DNA of 64,000 nt. Origin: Microvirga guangxiensis (GTDB lineage Bacteria > Pseudomonadota > Alphaproteobacteria > Rhizobiales > Beijerinckiaceae). The position numbers and the translations under genes were made by a program. The stretch lies in assembly GCF_900102135.1 (NCBI RefSeq), contig NZ_FMVJ01000011.1, forward strand, positions 1-64,000, read 5' to 3'. How positions within the stretch are numbered: the stretch's first letter is position 1; each line of letters begins with the position of its first letter. The notes beneath the pieces were generated by a model that saw nothing but the letters and a program-made list of their open reading frames with translations, searched no databases and was not told the DNA's origin. Positions 18,196 to 24,775 of this stretch are shown here, piece by piece.

Positions 18196-18230
18196 ACATG
18201 GCCGGCCTCACAGCCGGCCATGTTCGTTGT
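18196..18230 (+). terminator. Terminator after homospermidine synthase
   Basis: Perfect 11-bp arms ACATGGCCGGC/GCCGGCCATGT with a six-base loop, followed by TTCGTTGT, begin 9 bp after the hss stop. Confidence 0.7.
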
Positions 18231-18262
18231 ATGTTTTGAGACAGCGTGAGGGAGTGATCGAC

Positions 18263-18601
18263 ATGCCTCATTTCGAGGAATTCTACGCCGACAAGCTGCG
18301 CGGCGGTCTCGGCGTCGTCGATGCGGAGACGGTTCTCGATCTGCGCGGCGCTTCCCGCGAGCAGGCGTCGGTTTCGCTGCAGGACATGCTTGAACGCAGC
18401 CGCTTCGCGCAGGCGAAATCGGTCGCCGTGCGTCTCGATCCGCCGCCGGAAGGCGGAGGAGAAACGCTCTTTCAGCCTGTCGGCAAGGCGCTGCTGGAAG
18501 CCAAGAAGCGCGGCTGGATCGACCGGCTGCAGACATTGCCCGCGAATGACGGCTTAGGCTTCTACGTGGTGCTCGCCGGAAAGCCGGAGCGCGAGGCTTA
18601 G
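18263..18601 (+). CDS. Small protein of unknown function, Smr-like fold suspected
   Basis: A 112-aa cytoplasmic protein without signal or membrane segment. The central part (VLDLRGASREQASVSLQDML, then a GGGETLFQPVGKALLEA segment) recalls the LDLHG...A...L and GxG...LR..V pattern of Smr endonuclease domains, but the catalytic GxGxGxL loop is not intact. ATG at 18263 follows AGGGAGTG. It converges with the DUF2937 gene, overlapping by 4 bp at the stops. The fold suggestion is weak; treat as hypothetical. Confidence 0.65.
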   Translation: MPHFEEFYADKLRGGLGVVDAETVLDLRGASREQASVSLQDMLERSRFAQAKSVAVRLDPPPEGGGETLFQPVGKALLEAKKRGWIDRLQTLPANDGLGFYVVLAGKPEREA

Positions 18602-19122
18602 GCCTGAACGACGGATCGTGCGCGAGGCCGCCGTCTCCGGAAGCTGCGCACGAACCCCGCGAGCAGCAGGATACCGCCCCACACGGCAATGAAGCCGATG
18701 GCGGTGGAGAGAATGCCTTCTTCCGTCACCGGCACAGCCGGCTCGAAATCGCGATAAGCTGCTTCCATCACGTCCCTGTCACCATCGCGAACCATGAGGG
18801 CGATGCGTGAAAAGGGACCTGACTGAAGCATTGCCTCCCGGTGGGCTTGCAGATGGCTGAGCCGCTCTACGTTGCCCTGCATCGCGACGCCCTGCCGGCT
18901 CACGAGATCGTCGGGATTTGAGCGCAGCCGCGCGATGGCGCTGCCCTGCGTTTCGCCATTGGCCTGGGCGTCCGCATCGAAGCGGGCAATCACGCGCTGC
19001 AATTCGTCGATCGCGCCGCCGAGGCGCTGGCGGTATTGCTGCGAATATTCCGGCCCCTGCGATGCGACGATGCCGCCGAAGAGCCCAAGCCCGAAAGCAA
19101 CGATGCGAACGATCCGTGGCAC
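18598..19122 (-). CDS. DUF2937 family membrane protein
   Basis: A 174-aa protein with one N-terminal hydrophobic segment (VAFGLGLFGGIVASQG), a long alpha-helical, probably periplasmic, middle (PEYSQQYRQRLGGAIDELQ opening), and a second membrane segment near the C-terminus (GFIAVWGGILLLAGFV), ending in an Arg-rich tail. This two-helix layout and the QGPEYSQQYRQRLGGA motif identify DUF2937, a family of unknown function. It lies 12 bp downstream of the 96-aa protein on the same strand. Confidence 0.78.
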   Translation of the reverse strand: MPRIVRIVAFGLGLFGGIVASQGPEYSQQYRQRLGGAIDELQRVIARFDADAQANGETQGSAIARLRSNPDDLVSRQGVAMQGNVERLSHLQAHREAMLQSGPFSRIALMVRDGDRDVMEAAYRDFEPAVPVTEEGILSTAIGFIAVWGGILLLAGFVRSFRRRRPRARSVVQA

Positions 19123-19134
19123 GTTCCGACCTCC

Positions 19135-19425
19135 TTAACGGTCAAGCACCGCGCGGATATCTGGTTCCGTAACTTCATCCAGGGTTTTCGGAACCTTGAG
19201 CGCCCGGGTCTTCTGTCCAGGTTCCATGACCAGGATGACCGTCTCGATTCCGGGGCAGCCTGGATCGTTGCAGGCGATCTCGTTCACCGCGAAAGCCGTA
19301 TCGGGCGAGGCCTGGAGCGCCGCACGCACCATGTCCTTCACCCGCTCGATAGCCTCCCGGTCGGGCTTGGGCAGGCCGAACGTGCCTCTCAGGAAAGCGC
19401 CGAACAGGGCCACGGGCGATCTCAT
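19135..19425 (-). CDS. Small conserved-looking protein of unknown function
   Basis: A 96-aa soluble protein. It has a paired-cysteine segment NEIACNDPGCPGIETVILVME (Cys52 and Cys57, roughly), followed by a basic strand GQKTRALKVPKTLDEV. Its start overlaps the stop of the WD40 gene by 4 bp, so it is translationally coupled to that gene and possibly part of the zinc-linked unit. The two cysteines could bind a metal. No family is recognised. Confidence 0.65.
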   Translation of the reverse strand: MRSPVALFGAFLRGTFGLPKPDREAIERVKDMVRAALQASPDTAFAVNEIACNDPGCPGIETVILVMEPGQKTRALKVPKTLDEVTEPDIRAVLDR

Positions 19426-20429
19426 GCGGGCAAGGTCAGGATGCCGCCCTGACCGTCCTCGCAGCCGAAGGCGAGGCGCTTACCGCCCTTGTCCCACGCC
19501 ATGGCCGTGACGCCGCTGCCTTTGACGGCAGGGCGAACGAGAAGCTCCGAGGCGTCGTTGAGGCGGATCATCAGGATGCATCCGTCCTCATAGGCCACCG
19601 CCAGCACGGAGGTGTTGGGATGGAACGCCACGCGGCTCACCTTGGCGGGCCGCACGCCGCATTCGCGCGGTGCTTTGCCCATGGGGCCCTCCTTCGATTC
19701 GAAGGGCCAGATGATGGCCGCTTCCGCGCCGGAGGTGGCAAGCCATTTGCCGTCATGCGACCACGAGAACGAGCGGGTCTTCGACGGATAGCCGCTCATG
19801 CGCATGTGGCCCTTGTCGGGGATCAGGCGCCAGCCGTGGAGCGCGTTCTCCTGCATGGAGGTGACCACGAAGCGCGCATCCGGCGACCAGGTCACGTCGA
19901 TATGCGAGCCCTTCCAGTCGAGCGCTTCCGGCTTGGCCTCCACGTTCGGAAACCACAGGGTCGCGCCGTTGTAATGCGAGATCGCGAGGCGATAGCCCTT
20001 GGGCGCGAAGGCCAAGCCCCGCGCGGTGGAGGGGACTTCCAGGGTTTTCTCGCGGCCCTTGTCGTCGCGCGCGAACACGCGCTTGCCGGCGGCATAGGCG
20101 AAGGCCCCGGAAGCGTTGAGCGCCAGGGCGTCGATCCAGGCCCCCTTGGCCTCGGCCAAGGTCTTCGTGGAGCCATCCGGGCCGGTGACAGCCACGCGGC
20201 CGTCATCGCCGCCGGTCACGAACCGCTCGCCGTCGCTCGCTCCGACCAGGATGCCTGCGTCGGGATGGGCGTCCACGCGATGGGTCTCGCCGTCCTTCAC
20301 CAGCACCACGCCGCCGTCGCTCGAGCTGAAGGCGGCGGTGCCCTTCATCCAGCCGATGGCGGTGACATGCGCGCCCGCAGCAACGGGCGTCACGTTCTGG
20401 GTCAAGGATGGAGCAGTTCCAGCACTCAT
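19422..20429 (-). CDS. WD40-repeat beta-propeller protein linked to CobW
   Basis: A 335-aa protein built of about seven WD40-like blades, visible as repeated GH/D...W segments such as VTAIGWMKG, VTWSPDARFVVT, SFSWSHDGKWLAT, VAFHPNTSVLAVAYEDG and MAWDKGGKRLAFGCEDG. No signal peptide, so cytoplasmic. The ATG at 20429 is chosen; the open frame to 20666 is not propeller-like. In alphaproteobacteria such propellers are often next to CobW GTPases and zinc transporters, as here. It may be a scaffold or partner in metal delivery; this is inference from position. Confidence 0.8.
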   Translation of the reverse strand: MSAGTAPSLTQNVTPVAAGAHVTAIGWMKGTAAFSSSDGGVVLVKDGETHRVDAHPDAGILVGASDGERFVTGGDDGRVAVTGPDGSTKTLAEAKGAWIDALALNASGAFAYAAGKRVFARDDKGREKTLEVPSTARGLAFAPKGYRLAISHYNGATLWFPNVEAKPEALDWKGSHIDVTWSPDARFVVTSMQENALHGWRLIPDKGHMRMSGYPSKTRSFSWSHDGKWLATSGAEAAIIWPFESKEGPMGKAPRECGVRPAKVSRVAFHPNTSVLAVAYEDGCILMIRLNDASELLVRPAVKGSGVTAMAWDKGGKRLAFGCEDGQGGILTLPA

Positions 20430-20591
20430 TGAAGCAATCCCTTCAGGTGGCCTTCCCATAACATGATTGCAGGGAGGCAAGGCAAGGCAAGGCGCGGTCG
20501 AGGACCCCAGCCACGAGGCTACGCCTTTTGCGCCATGGCCGCAGTCAGATGACGGGCGCATGATGAATTTTTGAGGATTAGGAGCCCCGGC

Positions 20592-20720
20592 ATGAAAATT
20601 TTGAGCATGATTGCTTTCGCGATGACGGCGCTCGGCTCGATGGGGGCGTGCACTCAGTCCGCGCATGGAGTTCCCGAACAGGAGGACAGGAAGCTTCCAA
20701 CGCGAGGACTGTCCGGTTGA
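20592..20720 (+). CDS. Tiny putative lipoprotein (42 aa)
   Basis: A 42-codon frame with an AGGAG ribosome-binding site 8 bp before the ATG. The product has a lysine, a hydrophobic stretch (ILSMIAFAMTALGSMGA) and a Cys at residue 20 in a lipobox-like SMGAC, followed by a short polar tail ending in a TGA. This is the pattern of entericidin-size lipoproteins, though the -3 residue (Met) is not ideal. It lies alone on the plus strand between the minus-strand CobW and WD40 genes, so those two are not a simple operon. Confidence 0.5.
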   Translation: MKILSMIAFAMTALGSMGACTQSAHGVPEQEDRKLPTRGLSG

Positions 20721-20775
20721 GGGAACCGGACAGCACGAATGTCGTCATGGAGAAGCGCCGGCGGATGAAGGCGCG

Positions 20776-21738
20776 TCACGCAGCGCAGGCGAGAAAGCCC
20801 TCGCGGATTGCCTTCTCGTTCAGGTCCCGTCCGATGAAGACCACCTTGGAGGTGTGCTTCTCGCCCGGCTTCCACTCGCCCTGCACGTCGCCGTCGAGGA
20901 TCATGTGCACCCCTTGGAACACGAAGCGCTTCGGCTCGTTCGGGAATGCGACGATGCCCTTGCAGCGCAGGATGTTCGGGCCTTCGACCTGAGTGAGGTT
21001 GGAAATCCACGGCATGAACTTCTCCGGGTCCACCTCGCCGTCGATCTTCACGGAAATGGACTGCATCTCCTCGTCGTGATGATGGTGATGGCCCTCTTCC
21101 AGGAAGCTGGGTTCGATCTCGATGATGCGGTCGAGATCGAAGGCCTTGCGGTCGAGCACCTCGTTCAGCGGCACCGCTGCGTTCTGCGTGCGATGAATCG
21201 TGGCGTAGGGATTGATGGCGCGGATGCGCGCCTCGACCTCGCCGAGCTCCTGCTCGTTCACGAGATCGATCTTGTTGAGAATGATCACGTCGGCGAAGGC
21301 GATCTGGTTCTTGGCCTCGGGCGCATCCTTCAGGCGGTCGGAGAGCCACTTGGCGTCGGCCACCGTCACCACGGCGTCGAGGCGCGCGGTGTCGGATACG
21401 TCCTGGTCCATGAAGAAGGTCTGGGCGACGGGCGCGGGGTCCGCAAGGCCCGTGGTCTCGACGATGATCGCGTCGAACTTGCCCTTGCGCTTCATCAGGC
21501 CGTCGAGAATACGGATCAGGTCGCCGCGCACGGTGCAGCAGATGCACCCGTTGTTCATCTCGAACACTTCCTCGTCGGCGCCGACGACAAGCTCGTTGTC
21601 GATGCCGATCTCGCCGAACTCGTTGACGATCACGGCGTATTTCTTGCCGTGCGGTTCGGTGAGGATGCGATTGAGGAGAGTGGTCTTGCCGGCGCCGAGA
21701 TAGCCTGTGAGGACGGTAACGGGGATCTTGTCGGTCAT
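20776..21738 (-). CDS. CobW/COG0523 family GTPase, putative zinc metallochaperone
   Basis: A 320-aa G3E GTPase. Walker A is [10 protein letters not shown] (residues 12-21), the metal-binding CxCC motif is CICC (residues 65-68), and the guanine site is LNKIDLV. A His-rich insert (GHHHHHDEE) lies in the linker before the CobW C-terminal domain. Members of COG0523 of this type (ZNG1/YeiR/ZigA-like) deliver zinc to client proteins under limitation. The ATG at 21738 matches the family start; upstream codons are in repeat DNA. It lies 158 bp downstream of the zinc-binding protein gene, separated by a palindromic repeat. Confidence 0.9.
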   Translation of the reverse strand: MTDKIPVTVLTGYLGAGKTTLLNRILTEPHGKKYAVIVNEFGEIGIDNELVVGADEEVFEMNNGCICCTVRGDLIRILDGLMKRKGKFDAIIVETTGLADPAPVAQTFFMDQDVSDTARLDAVVTVADAKWLSDRLKDAPEAKNQIAFADVIILNKIDLVNEQELGEVEARIRAINPYATIHRTQNAAVPLNEVLDRKAFDLDRIIEIEPSFLEEGHHHHHDEEMQSISVKIDGEVDPEKFMPWISNLTQVEGPNILRCKGIVAFPNEPKRFVFQGVHMILDGDVQGEWKPGEKHTSKVVFIGRDLNEKAIREGFLACAA

Positions 21739-21759
21739 CGGATGGTCCGCAACTTTCAT

Positions 21760-21889
21760 CCTCCCCTTGAGAGGGAGGATCGGCCGAGAGGCCGAGGTGG
21801 GGTGGAAACACCAGCTCGGGTGAGGTCGCGCTGCCACCCCACCCCGAAGCACTTAAGCGCTTCGACCCTCCCCCTCAGGGGGAGGGTAG
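21760..21889. repeat. Intergenic palindromic repeat between cobW and znuA
   Basis: A 130-bp imperfect palindrome: CCTCCCCTTGAGAGGGAGG near the left end, CCTCCCCCTCAGGGGGAGG near the right end, with inner complementary GAGGTGGGGTGG/CCACCCCACCCC arms. The CCCTCCCC...GGGGAGGG units resemble those in the 10.65-11.16 kb repeat region, so this is probably the same dispersed family. Confidence 0.75.
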
Positions 21890-21896
21890 GAAACGG

Positions 21897-22820
21897 TCAG
21901 CTCGACATGGCCGCGCTGAAGGCCCTTATATTGTGTCTCATCATGTCAATGTAAGTCCCAGCGGGGCCGTTGGGCTCGGAAAGGGCGTCCGAATAGACCT
22001 TCTCGCCGACCTTGGCCCCGGTCTCCTTGGCGATGCGCTCCATGAGGCGGGCGTCGGACACGTTCTCCACGAAGACGGCGGAGACCTTCTCGCGTTTGAT
22101 CTGCTGGATGATCCGGGCCACGTCCTTGGCGGAGGCTTCCGATTCCGTGGAGACGCCCTGCGGGGCGACGAAGTCGATGCCATAAGCATCCTCGAAATAG
22201 CGGAAGGCGTCGTGGGAGGTGATGATCCTGCGGCGCTCGGCGGGGATATTGGCCACGAGCCCCTTCATTTCGGCTTCCAGGGCGTCGAGCTTGGCAAGAT
22301 ATGAGGCGGCATTGGCCTCGTAAGTTGCCTTGCCCTCGGCATCCGCCGCGATCAGCGCGTCGCGGATATTGGCCACGTAGATTTTCGCATTGCCGACACT
22401 TTGCCAGGCATGCGGATCGACGCCGCCATGGCCGTGATCGTGGCCATGGCCGTGCGCTTCCTCCTTCAAGGTTTTGATGCCCTTGGAGGCTTCGATTTTG
22501 GCGGCCTTGGTGTTGGAGGATTTCACGAGACGGTCGATCCAGCCCTCGAACTTCAAGCCATTGGTGAAGACGATCCTGGCTTCCGTCAGGCGGCGGGCAT
22601 CGGCGGGTGTGGGGGCATAGACATGCGCATCGCCGTTCGGGCCGACGAGGGTGGTCACCTCGATGCGGTCTCCGCCCACATTGCGCACGAGATCGCCGAG
22701 GATCGAGAAGGTCGCCACGACCTTGAGCCTCTCGGGGGTCTGGGCCGCGGCCGGCAGGAGCGTCCCCGCGAGCGTAAGCGAGCCCGCAAGCAGAGAGAGC
22801 GCGGTTCTTCTCGTCAGCAT
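21897..22820 (-). CDS. znuA: Zinc ABC transporter substrate-binding protein, ZnuA/AztC-like
   Basis: A 307-aa periplasmic cluster A-I (cluster 9) metal-binding protein with an N-terminal signal (RRTALSLL core, cleavage near AAAQ, residue 27). Metal ligands expected are His66 (DAHVY), His137 (DPHAW), His of ITSHDAF and a late acidic residue. A short His-rich loop (residues 123-131) just before DPHAW is diagnostic of zinc rather than manganese binders. The gene is 15 bp after the permease gene and ends the four-gene transport operon. Confidence 0.9.
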   Translation of the reverse strand: MLTRRTALSLLAGSLTLAGTLLPAAAQTPERLKVVATFSILGDLVRNVGGDRIEVTTLVGPNGDAHVYAPTPADARRLTEARIVFTNGLKFEGWIDRLVKSSNTKAAKIEASKGIKTLKEEAHGHGHDHGHGGVDPHAWQSVGNAKIYVANIRDALIAADAEGKATYEANAASYLAKLDALEAEMKGLVANIPAERRRIITSHDAFRYFEDAYGIDFVAPQGVSTESEASAKDVARIIQQIKREKVSAVFVENVSDARLMERIAKETGAKVGEKVYSDALSEPNGPAGTYIDMMRHNIRAFSAAMSS

Positions 22821-22835
22821 GATAAGTTCCTTTTT

Positions 22836-23702
22836 TCAGGCTTCCAGATGCTTGCCCGGCCATGCAAGCCAGAGCACGCCGCCTTCGCGGCCGATCAGCA
22901 GGGACGCCACATAGACGGCGCCCGCCGAGAGAATGATCGCGGGACCTGCGGGCAGCTCCACATGGAACGAGAGCAGAAGGCCCGCGATGCCGGAGACGAT
23001 GCCGATGAGAACGGAGACGATCATCATCATCGTGATGTCGCTGGTCCAGAAGCGCGCGGCGGTGGCGGGCAGCATCATCATGCCCACGGCCAGAAGCGTG
23101 CCGAGCGCATGGAAGCCGCCGACGAGGTTCATCACCACGAGGCCGAGGAAGATGAGATGCGTCGGCGTGCCCGCATGGCTGACGGAACGCAGGAAGATCG
23201 GGTCCACGCATTCGAGAACGAGCGGCCGGTAGAGCACGGCGAGCGCGAGCACCGTCAGCGTCGAGATGGAGGCGAGCAGCAGCAGCGTGTTGTCGTCGAG
23301 GGCCAGCACCGTGCCGAAGAGAACGTGCAGCAGATCGACGTTCGAGCCGCGCAAGGAGACGATGGTGACGCCCAGCGCGAGCGACAGCAGGTAGAAGGCA
23401 GCGAGCGATGCATCCTCCTTCAACTGCGTGAAACGCGAGACGAGGCCCGCCGCCATCGCGACGATGACGCCCGCCGCCAATCCGCCGAACGTCATGGCGG
23501 GCAGCGACAGGCCTGCGAGCAGGTAGCCCACCGCAGCGCCAGGGAGAATGGCATGCGCCATCGCGTCGCCGGTCAGGCTCATGCGGCGCAGCATCAGGAA
23601 CACGCCGACGGGACCTCCGCCGAGCGCGATCGCAATCACGCCCACCAGCGCGCGCTGCATGAACTCGAATTCTGAGAAAGGCGTGTAGAGGATGTCGAGC
23701 AC
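22836..23702 (-). CDS. znuB: Zinc ABC transporter permease, ZnuB-like
   Basis: A 288-aa ABC-3 family permease with about eight hydrophobic segments. The conserved RRMSLTGDAMAHAILPGAAVG motif (about residues 39-59) and the MNLVGGFHALGTLLAVGMMMLP segment identify the family. It is 11 bp after the ATPase gene and is expected to form the channel with it. Confidence 0.9.
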   Translation of the reverse strand: MLDILYTPFSEFEFMQRALVGVIAIALGGGPVGVFLMLRRMSLTGDAMAHAILPGAAVGYLLAGLSLPAMTFGGLAAGVIVAMAAGLVSRFTQLKEDASLAAFYLLSLALGVTIVSLRGSNVDLLHVLFGTVLALDDNTLLLLASISTLTVLALAVLYRPLVLECVDPIFLRSVSHAGTPTHLIFLGLVVMNLVGGFHALGTLLAVGMMMLPATAARFWTSDITMMMIVSVLIGIVSGIAGLLLSFHVELPAGPAIILSAGAVYVASLLIGREGGVLWLAWPGKHLEA

Positions 23703-23713
23703 AGGACGTGTCT

Positions 23714-24463
23714 TTATGCGGCGCCGCGCTGGCAGACATGCGCATGCGGATCATACGCCTCCACCATGCGACGGGCCTTGAGGAGATTGTCGGGCTTGAG
23801 CACATCGGGCGTTTCGCCCCAGGCCACGGGCTCACGGGCGATGAGCAGCGTTTTCGGAAACACGCGCTTCACCATGTCGAGATCGTGCAGCACCGCTACG
23901 ACGGTGCGGGACTCGTCGTGCCAGCGGCGCACGAGGTCGAGCAGGTCGGCGGTGGTCTTGGCGTCGATGGCGGTGAAGGGCTCGTCGAGCAGGATCACCG
24001 GCGCGTTCTGCAGGAGCAGACGCGCGAAGAGCGCGCGCTGCATCTGTCCGCCGGACAGGGTCGAGATGGGGCGGCGTTCGAAGCCGATGAGGCCCACGGC
24101 CGAGAGCGCCTCCTCGATCTTCGTGCGGTCCTTCGCCGAGATGCCGCCGAAGAGTCCGGAGCGGGACCAGAGGCCCATGGAAACCAGATCGTAGACCGAC
24201 AGGGGGAAGGACCGATCAATTTCTGCGGCCTGCGGCAGATAGGCGATCTCGGAGGACGGGCCATCGAGACGAATGCGGCCTTCCAGCGGCTTGAGCGTGC
24301 CGACGATCCCCTTGAGCAGGGTCGACTTGCCCGCCCCGTTGGGGCCGACCACGGCGATGAGGCTGCCTGAGGGGATCTCACCCTGGAGGTGATGCACGGC
24401 GGGCCTGCGGCCATAGCCGAGGGTCACTTCATCGAAATGGATCGCGGTGGAGGATGTGGCCAT
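23714..24463 (-). CDS. znuC: Zinc ABC transporter ATP-binding protein, ZnuC-like
   Basis: A 249-aa ATPase. Walker A GPNGAGKST, signature LSGGQMQRALFARL, Walker B ILLDEPFTAID, switch His in VLHDLDMVKRV. The sequence YLPQAAEIDRSFPLSVYDLV around the Q-loop is typical of metal-ion (ABC-3) importers. A short C-terminus ends in HAHVCQRG, with His and Cys residues. Its start is 3 bp after the stop of the His-rich small protein, so the two are tightly coupled. Confidence 0.9.
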   Translation of the reverse strand: MATSSTAIHFDEVTLGYGRRPAVHHLQGEIPSGSLIAVVGPNGAGKSTLLKGIVGTLKPLEGRIRLDGPSSEIAYLPQAAEIDRSFPLSVYDLVSMGLWSRSGLFGGISAKDRTKIEEALSAVGLIGFERRPISTLSGGQMQRALFARLLLQNAPVILLDEPFTAIDAKTTADLLDLVRRWHDESRTVVAVLHDLDMVKRVFPKTLLIAREPVAWGETPDVLKPDNLLKARRMVEAYDPHAHVCQRGAA

Positions 24464-24466
24464 GAC

Positions 24467-24685
24467 TTACCCCATGACTCCGAAGACCATCAGCCACAGG
24501 GCGGCGAGCAGCACCCCAGAACCGGCCAGGCGCTGCCAGATCGAAAGGCGGAGCAGCGAGAAGGCGGGGGCAGCGGCCAGGACTCGGGGAGCATGAGACC
24601 TTGGCTCATGGGCATGGTGCCCATGGTCATGGTGCTCGTGCCCATGATGATGGTGGTGACCGTGGTGGCCGTGGCTGTGCGACAT
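24467..24685 (-). CDS. His-rich small membrane protein heading the zinc operon
   Basis: A 72-aa protein whose first about 30 residues are more than half histidine, interleaved with Gly, Ser, Glu and Asp, followed by a basic linker (EPRSHAPRV), then one hydrophobic segment near the C-terminus (LAGSGVLLAALWLMVFGVMG). Positive residues before the helix and none after suggest the His tail is cytoplasmic. It is the first gene of the operon, 3 bp before the ATPase. A role in zinc buffering or handing zinc between transporter and CobW is plausible. No family is recognised; the gene is short and repetitive, but operon position supports it. Confidence 0.65.
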   Translation of the reverse strand: MSHSHGHHGHHHHHGHEHHDHGHHAHEPRSHAPRVLAAAPAFSLLRLSIWQRLAGSGVLLAALWLMVFGVMG

Positions 24686-24718
24686 GCCTCACACATAGAC
24701 CGGAACAGCGACCATTTC

Positions 24719-24748
24719 CAGGGGCGTATAGTATTTTATACGCCCCTG
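24719..24748. promoter_or_regulatory. Perfect 12-bp dyad upstream of the His-rich/zinc operon
   Basis: CAGGGGCGTATA and TATACGCCCCTG are perfect complements separated by six bases. The site lies 34 bp upstream of the His-rich gene start and 28 bp downstream of the opgG-like stop. There is no T-run on the minus strand, so it could be an operator as easily as a terminator. Confidence 0.55.
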
Positions 24749-24766
24749 TTAATATCATAGTTTACA
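24747..24766 (-). promoter_or_regulatory. Possible Zur-like site
   Basis: TGTTAATATCATAGTTTACA (plus-strand reading) is an AT-rich partial dyad resembling the alphaproteobacterial Zur pattern (TGTTATA...TATAACA). It is only about half symmetrical, so the call rests mainly on its place upstream of a zinc-uptake operon. Confidence 0.3.
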
Positions 24767-24775
24767 AAGGAAATC

